Source: Aliikangiella sp. G2MR2-5 (GTDB lineage: Bacteria; Pseudomonadota; Gammaproteobacteria; Enterobacterales; Kangiellaceae). From it: a stretch of DNA of 64,000 bases. Positions 53,763 through 62,820 of this stretch are shown here, in pieces. The position numbers and the translations under genes are program-made. Location of the stretch: contig NZ_JADPQF010000002.1 of assembly GCF_015687155.1 (NCBI RefSeq), positions 248,001-312,000 of the forward strand, read 5' to 3'. Below the pieces are notes generated by a model. That model saw nothing but the letters and a program-made list of their open reading frames with translations, ran no database searches and was not told where the DNA came from. Positions within the stretch are counted from its first letter, which is position 1. Each line of letters starts with the position of its first letter.

Positions 53763-54731
53763 ATGACCTATTTTAAACGCGTTTTTTATATCTTTATAGC
53801 ATTATCGATATCCACTTCGGTAATAGCTAAAGAGTTTTATCGATATAAGAACGCCGAAGGCAATACCGTCATGAAGGACCAGGTTACCAAGGATATGGTA
53901 ACTCGCGGGTACGAAATTTTAAGTGATACTGGTCGAGTTATTCGTAGAGTACCACCAGGAAAAACCATTGCAGAAGAAGAGGAAGTCCGCCTGCAAGAAC
54001 TGGAAAAGAAAAAAGAAGCGATCGCTCTTCAGCAACGAATTAGGGATGATGCGGAACTATTGCGGCAGTTCAGTTCCATCAGTGATATTATTCGTAATCG
54101 TGATGCACAGTTGTTGGGTTTAGAACAACGTATTCGTATCCAGAAAAGTAAGGAAGACTTGCTCAAGCTTCAACTGCAGGATCTACAGCGTCAAGCTGCA
54201 ACTCATGAGCGTCTCGGTCAAAACATCCCTAAAGGTCTGCACAATGATATAGATTCAACCAAAGATCAAATTGATGCGAATAACCGCAACTCAGCAACAT
54301 TAGAACAAGAAAAAATCATCATTGCCGATCGCTACCAAAAAGATATCATTCGCTACAAAGAACTAGAGTCTCTTCGCAAAACATTGAAGCGAAATCAAGA
54401 AAACGAAAGAGAAATAATTGAACCGGTTATTTACGAGTGTCCATCGACTACGGCTTGTCAGAAAGCCTGGCAGTTAGCGCAAATTTACGCAAAAGATAAC
54501 GCTTCCGGGCAAATAGAAATCATTACAAATACACTAATTCTAACAAGTAAGCCTGAAAAAAATACCGATGTTGCACTCTCATTTTCTCGAATTCCTAATA
54601 GAGACAAAGGCAATCAAATAGTTCTAGAAGTGAGCTGTGCACAGTCGGATCAGGGAGTAGAGTTATGTCGGAGCGATATGGTGAAAAAAATTCGTTCTAA
54701 CTTTATTATTCTGGTTCAGGAAAAATCCTGA
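53763..54731 (+). CDS. Exported coiled-coil protein with DUF4124-like N-terminus
   Basis: 322 residues from the ATG at 53763; the frame opens earlier, but this start gives a clean signal peptide (hydrophobic 7-19, ending V-I-A-K). The mature start E-F-Y-R-Y-K-N-A-E-G-N-T-V resembles DUF4124. Residues ~70-215 are a charged Gln/Glu/Arg coiled coil. The C-terminal part has two Cys pairs and a beta-like fold. Function unknown. It is followed by a strong terminator. Confidence 0.78.
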   Translation: MTYFKRVFYIFIALSISTSVIAKEFYRYKNAEGNTVMKDQVTKDMVTRGYEILSDTGRVIRRVPPGKTIAEEEEVRLQELEKKKEAIALQQRIRDDAELLRQFSSISDIIRNRDAQLLGLEQRIRIQKSKEDLLKLQLQDLQRQAATHERLGQNIPKGLHNDIDSTKDQIDANNRNSATLEQEKIIIADRYQKDIIRYKELESLRKTLKRNQENEREIIEPVIYECPSTTACQKAWQLAQIYAKDNASGQIEIITNTLILTSKPEKNTDVALSFSRIPNRDKGNQIVLEVSCAQSDQGVELCRSDMVKKIRSNFIILVQEKS

Positions 54732-54732
54732 T

Positions 54733-54760
54733 AAAAATGCTACCAGATGGTAGCATTTTT
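54733..54760 (+). terminator. Terminator after the coiled-coil protein gene
   Basis: AAAAATGCTACC pairs perfectly with GGTAGCATTTTT around a 4-nt loop, immediately after the stop. Confidence 0.9.
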
Positions 54761-54790
54761 AAAAGACAAATAATGAAGCAATACAAATGT

Positions 54791-55381
54791 CTACCCGCTC
54801 AGCTTAACTCCGGCCCCCAATATTCTCCACTGACTTTCCCAATTTTCCATTGGGTCAATTTTAAAGCTGGAGCGAACAAACTGCTGCACTCTTCCTTCAA
54901 TTACCGAAGACAACAGTTTCGCAGTTTCTCCTGCGTCAACAGCTGACTCTCCAGAATTAATGGCCGCATTTCTTATTATCTGCTTTAAACTTAACTCTAG
55001 TTTATCAAATATTTGCGAAACTCGAGCTTTCAATCTGTCTGTTTCTCCCAGCAAAACTTCACCGGTTAACAAACGCGAAATTCCCGCATTTCTCTGGCAA
55101 AAACTTAAAACCAAGGATGAGACCATAAAGCATTTCTTATCAGTTGTCTGATTCTCTCCCGCAATAGTATTTATTCGGCTAAATAAACTTTCTTCACAAA
55201 AATCCAACAGTGATTCATACATCCTGGCTTTGCTTGGAAAATGCCGATAAAGAGCGGCTTCAGATACACCAACCTCTTTTGCCAAACGAGCGGTGGTGAT
55301 TCTATCACCTAAGTCGTTTTCCAACATCAATGCCAAATTTTGCAGAATATCCTGCTTTCGGTTTGATTTTTTTTCTGCCAC
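54791..55381 (-). CDS. slmA: Nucleoid occlusion factor SlmA (TetR family)
   Basis: 196 residues. The TetR helix-turn-helix reads T-T-A-R-L-A-K-E-V-G-V-S-E-A-A-L-Y-R-H-F-P, matching SlmA. It binds palindromic sites over the chromosome and blocks FtsZ assembly over DNA. It lies 9 bp after the phosphomutase gene on the same strand, in the coaBC region where slmA is usual. Confidence 0.95.
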   Translation of the reverse strand: MAEKKSNRKQDILQNLALMLENDLGDRITTARLAKEVGVSEAALYRHFPSKARMYESLLDFCEESLFSRINTIAGENQTTDKKCFMVSSLVLSFCQRNAGISRLLTGEVLLGETDRLKARVSQIFDKLELSLKQIIRNAAINSGESAVDAGETAKLLSSVIEGRVQQFVRSSFKIDPMENWESQWRILGAGVKLSG

Positions 55382-55390
55382 TGGTAACCC

Positions 55391-57913
55391 CTAAAAATCC
55401 AATCTTAAACTGCTGTCTATCATCAGCATTTGTTGTTTAAATATTCGTTTAATTCTTTCAATAATATCCGGAGAGTCACCCTCGAATCGAATCACCAGAC
55501 TGGGCGTAGTATTGGAAGCTCTAACCAGCCCCCAACCATCACGATACTCGACTCTCACCCCATCGATATCAATCATTTTTCCATCACCAAATGCCCCTTG
55601 CTTCGACAAGCGCTCAATAAATTCAAACTTTTTGTCATCCGCTATAGCAACATTAATCTCCGGTGTAACTTCACTATTCGGTAACGCTTTAAAAATGTCT
55701 GCTGACTTGCGAGTATCTGCTGACAATATTTCCAATAGACGAGCAGCGGTGTATAAAGCATCATCAAACCCATACCAGCGTTCTTTGAAGAAAATATGTC
55801 CACTACACTCGCCTGCAAGGAGAGCACCTGTCTCTCGCATTTTGGCTTTAACCAATGAATGACCCGTTTTCCACATTATCGGGTGACCACCGTTAGCAGA
55901 AATAACCTTAGCCAAATGTTTGGTACATTTCACATCAAAAATAATATCTGCCCCCGGATTTCTCGAAAGTACATCCATTGCGTAGAGCATCATCTGGCGA
56001 TCCGGCCAAATAATATTACCTTCAGAGTCAACAACGCCAAGTCGATCACCATCGCCGTCAAACGCCAGGCCAACATCAGCGCCTTCAGACTTGACCAGCT
56101 CAATCAGCTCCTGAAGATTTTCCGGCTTGCTTGGGTCGGGATGATGGTTCGGAAAGTTTCCATCAACTTTGCAGTACAGACCAATAACTTCACAACCTAA
56201 CGCTTGTAATAATTGAGGTGCTATCATTCCTGCCACGCCATTACCACAGTCAATTGCAACCTTAAGAGGTTGAACAAGGGCTACATCACTGGTTATCTGA
56301 CTAACATAATCCTGGGTAATGGATGCCGTTTCATGACTACCCTGTCCTTTAACCATATTGTCAGTTTCAATACGCTTTTTCAGATCCTGAATTTCGGCAC
56401 CTGAAAGAGTTTTTCCGCCAATAACGATTTTTAAGCCATTGTAATCTTTCGGGTTATGACTTCCTGTTAAAACAACACCACTGGAAGCATCAAGATAATT
56501 CGTTGCAAAATATAGTAATGGTGTTGGCACCTCCCCAACATCAATAACGTCACGACCACTTTCCATTAGTCCCTGCTTTAACGCATTGAGAAGCTCTGGT
56601 CCAGATAGGCGTCCATCACGAGCAACCGCTACTCGCTGTTCTCCTCGCTCAAACGCTTCACTTCCTATGGCCCGCCCAATCTCTTTGACTATTTCCGCAT
56701 TTAACGAATCACCGACAACGCCTCGAATATCATACTCTCTGAAAATAGAATCAGGAATAATAATACCTGATGCGCCTTGCTGGACAGTTTCAACTTCCAG
56801 TCCTTCACTCGAAGAACCTAATGCTTCAATTATCGAGCTCGGCTCATGACTAATAGCTTTCTTTTCTTCTTTAGCTTTTTTAGGTTGCGTAGCTCTAGTT
56901 GACGCCCCAAGACTGACTCCCTCTCGACCTATGGTTTTGGCCATATCCTCAAAAACCTGAAGCTGATATTCAAGGTTCGATATCTGTTGCCCTTTACTCG
57001 AATCTAAAAGCCAGCGTACAAAAGCCGATGCATCAGAGCGAACCATATCTTGCAATCGCTTAAGGCCAATAAAACCGCCAACACCGACTAAAGTCATAAC
57101 CAAAAATAGTCCACCAAAAAACAATATTAACTCCATTTCAGAATTAAAGTTGGCAGGGTTAGCAGGCCAAAAAGCGATTCTCCACTGGGTCTTATTCAGC
57201 TTGGCAACTCCTAATGGCTCTCCTTGCTTAAAAGCATTATCCCCTAAGGAAACAATTGTACGATTTTGATTGGCAAAATTTTGTTGAAACTCATAATACC
57301 CTGGCACTAGTCGTTCCTGCGGCAATGCCTTGGAAAAAACTTTATAGTCAACGCCAATAAGGATAACTTTGCCAGTTCCTTTTACCCCGAATAGAACAGC
57401 GACATGTTGTGATGCCTGACCAGCGTTAATCGCTTCATGTATAACCTTTTCACTATTTTTAAGGGTGCGGATTAACTCTAGAGTCACATTAGTAATCACC
57501 GGTACTGACTGCGGCTGTACATCGAGAATTTCCTGATTTAATACCCTTACTCCAGTCACATCAATCAAGCGTTCGGTCAGATCTTTTTCTATATTGAGCA
57601 AATCATCAGGATTACCGAGCCTAAGCTTGCTTTTTAAATCATGGTCATTTAAATATGACTGAGCAGCGAAGCTAATACTATCAAGCCTGCTAAGAACCAG
57701 TTCCATGTAGGAACTCATCGTAACTTTAACAAAAGTTTCATTTCGCTCTTTGGCAGGAGCGATAACAACTAAATAGTACTGAACAACTGCGACAAAAATA
57801 ATTGTCAACACACATAAGATTAAATAGGGTAACGAATGAGAAAGTAGCGTTTTCGCTTTGACTTTCACAGACTGTTTTTTCTTCTGCTTTTCTTTGTCTT
57901 TGTTAATTTTCAA
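55391..57913 (-). CDS. algC: Phosphomannomutase/phosphoglucomutase with membrane sensor-like N-terminus
   Basis: 840 residues. The N-terminal part has TM1 (about 28-50), an extracytoplasmic domain (51-255) and TM2 (258-282), then a linker. The enzyme starts near residue 385: catalytic serine T-G-S-H-N-P-K-D-Y, metal loop D-G-D-G-D-R-L-G, sugar loop G-E-C-S-G-H-I, phosphate loop R-A-S-N-T-T-P. It interconverts mannose-6-P or glucose-6-P and the 1-phosphates for surface polysaccharides. Long AlgC forms with such an N-terminus are known in Pseudomonas. Confidence 0.93.
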   Translation of the reverse strand: MKINKDKEKQKKKQSVKVKAKTLLSHSLPYLILCVLTIIFVAVVQYYLVVIAPAKERNETFVKVTMSSYMELVLSRLDSISFAAQSYLNDHDLKSKLRLGNPDDLLNIEKDLTERLIDVTGVRVLNQEILDVQPQSVPVITNVTLELIRTLKNSEKVIHEAINAGQASQHVAVLFGVKGTGKVILIGVDYKVFSKALPQERLVPGYYEFQQNFANQNRTIVSLGDNAFKQGEPLGVAKLNKTQWRIAFWPANPANFNSEMELILFFGGLFLVMTLVGVGGFIGLKRLQDMVRSDASAFVRWLLDSSKGQQISNLEYQLQVFEDMAKTIGREGVSLGASTRATQPKKAKEEKKAISHEPSSIIEALGSSSEGLEVETVQQGASGIIIPDSIFREYDIRGVVGDSLNAEIVKEIGRAIGSEAFERGEQRVAVARDGRLSGPELLNALKQGLMESGRDVIDVGEVPTPLLYFATNYLDASSGVVLTGSHNPKDYNGLKIVIGGKTLSGAEIQDLKKRIETDNMVKGQGSHETASITQDYVSQITSDVALVQPLKVAIDCGNGVAGMIAPQLLQALGCEVIGLYCKVDGNFPNHHPDPSKPENLQELIELVKSEGADVGLAFDGDGDRLGVVDSEGNIIWPDRQMMLYAMDVLSRNPGADIIFDVKCTKHLAKVISANGGHPIMWKTGHSLVKAKMRETGALLAGECSGHIFFKERWYGFDDALYTAARLLEILSADTRKSADIFKALPNSEVTPEINVAIADDKKFEFIERLSKQGAFGDGKMIDIDGVRVEYRDGWGLVRASNTTPSLVIRFEGDSPDIIERIKRIFKQQMLMIDSSLRLDF

Positions 57914-57991
57914 TTTGGATCTCCGTAACCAAATGGCAACTGACTACAACAAACTATCCTGGGTTAAACTTTAAACAGAGCATGGCTCGAG

Positions 57992-59203
57992 CTAGCCCAG
58001 TCGATAACTGATCTCTTTTATAATATCTGCAGCAAGCACTTCTTTTGCTGCAATTTGAAGGTTTTTTTCTTGTCCTTTATCATCAAGAATTAATAATTGA
58101 TTGTTATCGCTATTGAACCCTAAACCTTCGCAACTAATATCGTTGGCACAGATCATATTGAGCTTTTTATTATTAAGCTTTTTTTCAGCGTAAAACTTCA
58201 ACTTTTCGCTTTCTGCTGCGAAACCTACAACAAAAGGACGCACTTTCTGAGCTGCAACCCAGGCCAAAATATCTGGATTACGCTTTAATTTTAGCGTCAT
58301 TACTTCATCATTCTTCTTGATTTTCTGGCTACTAACATCAACCGGAGAGTAATCTGCAACGGCTGCACAGCCAATGAATATATCACAGTCAGATACCCTA
58401 TTTTGAACAACTTCAAGCATTTCCTTCGCACTTTTGACAGGAAAAATATTTGCTCCGGCGGGCGTGTGTATATTAACTGGTCCTGACACCAGATCTACTT
58501 CCGCTCCAGCAGCAATTGCCGCGCGGGCGAGAGCATACCCCATTTTTCCGGAACTATGATTTGAAATATAACGAACCGGATCGATCGCTTCAACCGTCGG
58601 GCCTGCAGTAATCATTACTCGCTTGCCAGCAAGAACACCTGACACTTCATTTAGACTCTCTACTCTTTCGGCAATATCAAGAGGCTCCAGCATTCTACCA
58701 GCGCCAACATCACCGCATGCCTGCTCACCAACCCCGGGCCCTAAAATCAAAGCACCACCTGTTTCCAAAGCGCGAATATTCCTTTGAGTTTTTTCATTCG
58801 CCCACATTTGCTGATTCATCGCCGGAGCAATTATCAGTCTGGCTTTCGATGCCAGCACGCTTGTGGTTAACAAATTGTCAGCTTCTCCGTGAGCAAGTTT
58901 AGCCAAAGTATTGGCTGATGCCGGTGCGATAAGGAATATATCAGCCCATTTCGCCAAATCAATATGACCCATTGCCGCTTCAGCTTCAGGATCGAAGAGT
59001 TCATCATGAACAGGAAAGCCTGATACGGCTTGAAGAGCCATCGGAGTCACAAACTCCTTCGCTGCTGCAGTCATCACAACGCGCACATCAAATTGACGCT
59101 CTTTTAATCGACGCACCAGATCAGGACATTTATATGCAGCAATTCCGCCAGTTATCCCTAATACAATCCTGGTAATTTGTTGAGAAGAGTTATTATTAGA
59201 CAA
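57992..59203 (-). CDS. coaBC: Bifunctional phosphopantothenoylcysteine decarboxylase / phosphopantothenate-cysteine ligase
   Basis: 403 residues from the TTG at 59203, which has AAGG nine bases upstream; the frame is open to a TTG at 59242 that would add 13 residues. The CoaC half has G-I-T-G-G-I-A-A-Y-K, A-P-A-S-A-N-T and A-P-A-M-N-Q-Q-M-W; the CoaB half has S-N-H-S-S-G-K-M-G and the lysine K-L-K-R-N-P-D. Two steps of coenzyme A synthesis. Confidence 0.96.
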   Translation of the reverse strand: MSNNNSSQQITRIVLGITGGIAAYKCPDLVRRLKERQFDVRVVMTAAAKEFVTPMALQAVSGFPVHDELFDPEAEAAMGHIDLAKWADIFLIAPASANTLAKLAHGEADNLLTTSVLASKARLIIAPAMNQQMWANEKTQRNIRALETGGALILGPGVGEQACGDVGAGRMLEPLDIAERVESLNEVSGVLAGKRVMITAGPTVEAIDPVRYISNHSSGKMGYALARAAIAAGAEVDLVSGPVNIHTPAGANIFPVKSAKEMLEVVQNRVSDCDIFIGCAAVADYSPVDVSSQKIKKNDEVMTLKLKRNPDILAWVAAQKVRPFVVGFAAESEKLKFYAEKKLNNKKLNMICANDISCEGLGFNSDNNQLLILDDKGQEKNLQIAAKEVLAADIIKEISYRLG

Positions 59204-59393
59204 ACGATATGACCTTAGAGAAAGAACAGTTAACAGCTCCAAAGGCGAACTGAATACTTACTAACACGAATAATAGCAAACCTTTTGAGTGATTTCTCAC
59301 TCTTTTTATCATAACTTGCTTACATACAAAGAAAATACCGCCCTCTAAACTTCACACTAAAGAAAATATCACGCAAGTTAAAAGGATTTAACC

Positions 59394-60071
59394 ATGTGTC
59401 CTATCAACCGTTGGCCGGCTCACGAACGTCCTCGTGAGCGATTGTTAACAAAAGGCCCTACCTCATTAAGCGACGCAGAACTACTCGCCATTTTTTTACG
59501 CACTGGAATTCAGGGAAAAAATGCCATAGAACTAGCAAGGGAAATACTTGAGTACTTTGGAAGCTTGAAAAAGCTTCTCGCTTGCGACTTAAAATCCTTT
59601 TGCCAGATAAAAGGGCTTGGTACAGCTAAATACGCGCAACTTCAGGCTTGCCTGGAAATGAGTAAACGTCATCTTGCTGAAGTGCTAGAATCAGGTGAAG
59701 TAATGACCAACCCCTCTCAGGTAAAGACCTATATTCAAAGCCGCTTAATCTGCTACCCAAACGAAGTATTTGCCGCCCTTTTTCTGGATAACCAGCATAG
59801 AGTCATTGGTTTTGAGGAGCTATTTTTCGGCACAATTAACGCCTCCTCAGTTCACCCTCGGGTTGTCGTTCAAAAAGCGCTTAAACATAATGCGGCGGCG
59901 CTGATTGTTTGTCATAATCACCCATCGGGCGTGGCGGAGCCAAGTATTGCAGATATCGATATTACCGAGACTTTAAAACACGTTTTAAGGTTAATCGATG
60001 TCAGGCTGTTAGACCATATGATAGTAGCCGGACATGAAGTTATCTCTCTGGCAGAGCTAGGTAAGGTTTAG
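59394..60071 (+). CDS. radC: RadC-family JAMM/MPN protein
   Basis: 225 residues. An N-terminal helix-hairpin-helix region (I-K-G-L-G-T-A-K-Y-A-Q) precedes the metal motif H-N-H-P-S-G followed by D ten or so residues on (I-A-D-I-D-I-T). The name comes from a repair phenotype since reassigned; the activity is unproven. It is divergent from coaBC, as usual. Confidence 0.96.
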   Translation: MCPINRWPAHERPRERLLTKGPTSLSDAELLAIFLRTGIQGKNAIELAREILEYFGSLKKLLACDLKSFCQIKGLGTAKYAQLQACLEMSKRHLAEVLESGEVMTNPSQVKTYIQSRLICYPNEVFAALFLDNQHRVIGFEELFFGTINASSVHPRVVVQKALKHNAAALIVCHNHPSGVAEPSIADIDITETLKHVLRLIDVRLLDHMIVAGHEVISLAELGKV

Positions 60072-60161
60072 GCAGATGGCTTTCATTTCTGTGCAAATAG
60101 CACGACTCTTACCCCAAATAGAGTTAAAACCACAGAAACTGGTAATTTTGTGAGCAAAAAG

Positions 60162-60190
60162 TTGTATTCTCTGCGGGTATTTGGTATAAA
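60162..60190 (+). promoter_or_regulatory. rpmB-rpmG promoter
   Basis: TTGTAT (60162-60167) and TATAAA (60185-60190) are 17 bp apart, about 90 bp before rpmB. Confidence 0.65.
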
Positions 60191-60279
60191 GTGCGCCCTT
60201 TCAGCGGCAGGAAGGCGCCGATCTTTTGATCAAAAGCGATAAATTGCCGTTATGTACCGAATTTTAAGAGGCTAGAGTA

Positions 60280-60516
60280 ATGTCACGAGTATGTCAGGTT
60301 ACTGGTAAAAGACCAGCAACAGGAAACAATGTATCTCATGCAAAAAACCGCACTCGCCGTCGTTTTTTGCCTAATCTTCACACTCACCGTTTTTGGGTTG
60401 AGAGTGAAAACCGTTTTGTTAAATTACGTGTATCTGCTAAAGGTATGCGCATCATCGATAAAAAAGGTATCGATGCTGTATTAGAAAGCATTCGCCAACG
60501 TGGCGACAAAGTATAA
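60280..60516 (+). CDS. rpmB: 50S ribosomal protein L28
   Basis: 78 residues, starting [12 protein letters not shown] and with the basic [12 protein letters not shown] stretch of L28. It is followed by rpmG after 12 bp. Confidence 0.99.
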   Translation: MSRVCQVTGKRPATGNNVSHAKNRTRRRFLPNLHTHRFWVESENRFVKLRVSAKGMRIIDKKGIDAVLESIRQRGDKV

Positions 60517-60528
60517 GAGGACTGAACC

Positions 60529-60684
60529 ATGCGCGATAAAATCAAATTAGTTTCATCTGCTGGTACTGGCCATTTCTATACCACAGACAAAAACAAAAAG
60601 AACACTCCACACAAGCTTGAGTTCAAAAAGTACGATCCAGTTGTTCGCAAGCACGTGATGTACAAGGAAGCTAAAATTAAGTAA
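60529..60684 (+). CDS. rpmG: 50S ribosomal protein L33
   Basis: 51 residues ([12 protein letters not shown] ... K-E-A-K-I-K), the standard L33 length, with GAGG nine bases before the ATG. The zinc-binding Cys pairs of some L33 forms are absent, so this is the Cys-free type, as in E. coli. Confidence 0.98.
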   Translation: MRDKIKLVSSAGTGHFYTTDKNKKNTPHKLEFKKYDPVVRKHVMYKEAKIK

Positions 60685-60719
60685 ATCTTAATTTTATCCC
60701 TCGTGTACCGAGTAGCCTG

Positions 60720-60748
60720 AAAAAGCCTGGATCTCTCCAGGCTTTTTT
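60720..60748 (+). terminator. Terminator after rpmG
   Basis: AAAAAGCCTGG / CCAGGCTTTTT with a 6-nt loop and extended T run, 36 bp after rpmG. Confidence 0.9.
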
Positions 60749-60778
60749 GTTTTTGCAACCGATGAACGCCCCTTCCAA

Positions 60779-61531
60779 CTAATCATTGATTACGGATATT
60801 GACGACTGAAGTATTTTATAGTTTTCAGCTAGCTTACCAATTTCACCTGAGCTCACAGAAAATAAGAGTTTACTACCCCTGAAATACACAGCTCCATCTG
60901 TCAGCAGCTCAATTGTTGACGCCAAATCTGTATCATTATATTGAGTACACAAAGATTCCAGCCGCTCTATCAGCAGCTCCTGTGATGTTCCGAATCGTGG
61001 CCGGTCAAATGCCTGATTCAATACTGGCCAATAGGCCTTGTAATCTTGGCCATATAAACCACTCGCTCGGACTATATAGCATCGGCACGCCACCTCAAAA
61101 GCATCTAACTCGCCTTTGAGCAATTCTTTTGCTTTTTGAGAGCATCCTTTAGCTCTGGTTGACGCTGTAATCATTCCACATTCAATGCCATCGAAAACTC
61201 TAGTTGATGAAACCAAAATAAGATTTTCTACCACAAGCGAACCTGCATCTACCTGCTTTTTTAGTCCGTTAAAAATATCTCCCCAATTCCATGGCTTACC
61301 ATAGGCAGAAATACATATAACCAGAAGGTGAACTTCAACTTTATTATTATCGAAATCATTAACAAGGCACTCATTAGCAGAAGCCGTAGAAGTGTTTAAA
61401 ACCAAGCCTGCTTCCAGGTCCAGTCTTGCTGTAACCGGATTGAGTCCAATATCCGCTAATCGCCTAATTAACGGGCCACCTATTCTACCCTTCCCACATA
61501 TAACCAACGGCAAAAGACTTTTCGATTTCAT
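60779..61531 (-). CDS. NAD(P)-binding epimerase/dehydratase-like protein
   Basis: 250 residues from the ATG at 61531, 5 bp after the mutM stop; an upstream GTG at 61549 would overlap mutM and has a weaker ribosome site. A Rossmann start C-G-K-G-R-I-G-G-P-L and the segment S-S-T-R-V-F-D-G recall YeeZ-type extended SDRs. The usual Y-x-x-x-K pair is not evident, so catalysis is uncertain. Substrate unknown. Confidence 0.7.
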   Translation of the reverse strand: MKSKSLLPLVICGKGRIGGPLIRRLADIGLNPVTARLDLEAGLVLNTSTASANECLVNDFDNNKVEVHLLVICISAYGKPWNWGDIFNGLKKQVDAGSLVVENLILVSSTRVFDGIECGMITASTRAKGCSQKAKELLKGELDAFEVACRCYIVRASGLYGQDYKAYWPVLNQAFDRPRFGTSQELLIERLESLCTQYNDTDLASTIELLTDGAVYFRGSKLLFSVSSGEIGKLAENYKILQSSISVIND

Positions 61532-61536
61532 GATTC

Positions 61537-62349
61537 TTACTTCTGACACTTAGCGCAATATACAGTTGCTCTCTGGGCAATCACTGTATGTTTTAACGGG
61601 GTCGAACAAACTGGACATTGCTCGCCTGCTTTTCCATAGACCTTGAAAGTATGCTGAAAATAACCGGGCTTTCCGTCTGCTTTGGTAAAATCCTTCAAGC
61701 TACTTCCACCAGCTTCGATTGCTTCAGTCAGGACAAGTTTAATTTCATCAACTAAAGAGGCTAATCGTTTTTTACTAATTTTATTGGCTGCTCGAGAAGG
61801 GGTAATTCCAACTCGAAATAGAGATTCTTGCGCATATATATTTCCAACCCCCACCACAACTTGTCCATTCATTATGACGCTTTTAATCGGTGCACTGCGC
61901 TTCTGACAAATCTGCCACAAATAGTCGAGATTAAACTCTTTCGATAAAGGCTCAACACCCAACTTAGCCAGCAGGCTATGCTCTTCGTTGACTTTGGTTA
62001 GAAGGATAGAGCCAAACCGTCTGGGATCATTAAAGCGGAGGCATTTCCCGCTACACAGCTGTATATCCACATGATCATGTTTGCCAGCGACTTCATCTTG
62101 CGACACAATTCGCAGGCTTCCGGACATACCCAGGTGGATCATTATTATCCAGCTCTCTGCCTTCAACAGAAGATATTTTCCCCGACGCGCCACTTGGGAA
62201 ATAGTTTGGCTAGTAACTTTTTGGGAAATAGCTTTGTCGACCGGCCACCTTAAGCGCGACTCTCTAACAGTTACCCCGGTAATTTTCTTTCCGAGACAAT
62301 AAGGCTCAATTCCCCTTCGACTAGTTTCAACCTCTGGTAGCTCTGGCAC
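61537..62349 (-). CDS. mutM: Formamidopyrimidine-DNA glycosylase
   Basis: 270 residues. The N-terminal P-E-L-P-E-V-E provides the catalytic Pro2 and Glu3; the helix-two-turn-helix has V-G-N-I-Y-A-Q-E, and the C-terminal zinc finger C-P-V-C ... C-A-K-C is intact. It removes 8-oxoguanine and formamidopyrimidines. Confidence 0.98.
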   Translation of the reverse strand: MPELPEVETSRRGIEPYCLGKKITGVTVRESRLRWPVDKAISQKVTSQTISQVARRGKYLLLKAESWIIMIHLGMSGSLRIVSQDEVAGKHDHVDIQLCSGKCLRFNDPRRFGSILLTKVNEEHSLLAKLGVEPLSKEFNLDYLWQICQKRSAPIKSVIMNGQVVVGVGNIYAQESLFRVGITPSRAANKISKKRLASLVDEIKLVLTEAIEAGGSSLKDFTKADGKPGYFQHTFKVYGKAGEQCPVCSTPLKHTVIAQRATVYCAKCQK

Positions 62350-62355
62350 AGTTAC

Positions 62356-62814
62356 TCACTCATTAAAAAAAGTTCTAGGCAAATAGTCGAACCGTTGCTG
62401 GATAGGAATATCCACTCTGCGCATATCAGAAGTAAAAAAGAAATGGAGTTCTTTTTCACCGACCAGTAGCTGACAGAGTAGAGGCTGACTTTTTCCCTCA
62501 AAATAAAGTAATATCGAATGGGACGAACCACCTGGTAAAGTAGCGTTTTGAGATTCAGAGGCTAACAGTAGCCGCCACTTGGCCGCGACCTCACTCGGCA
62601 CAGACGATCCGGCATCACCGACAAAGTCCCATTTTTTTCCGCTATAAATCAGTTGCTGCTTGCCAAAGTCAACTTTAACCAGTTGGGAGCTCTCTATACG
62701 CTCTGGCGATTGAATACTCTTCTCGAGCTTTTTACCAATCAATAAAAAAAGAAGAAACATTACAGCGGTAGCCATAATAATGATATTCAATGCTTGGCGC
62801 TGAGTAATATTCAT
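62356..62814 (-). CDS. Membrane-anchored DUF4340-like protein
   Basis: 152 residues: one N-terminal TM helix (about 9-27), then a beta-rich domain with V-D-F-G-K-Q-Q-L-I-Y and W-D-F-V-G. It lies 6 bp after the GldG-like gene, where DUF4340 proteins commonly occur, but it is short for that family, so the assignment rests partly on context. Confidence 0.6.
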   Translation of the reverse strand: MNITQRQALNIIIMATAVMFLLFLLIGKKLEKSIQSPERIESSQLVKVDFGKQQLIYSGKKWDFVGDAGSSVPSEVAAKWRLLLASESQNATLPGGSSHSILLYFEGKSQPLLCQLLVGEKELHFFFTSDMRRVDIPIQQRFDYLPRTFFNE

Positions 62815-62820
62815 TCAGAG

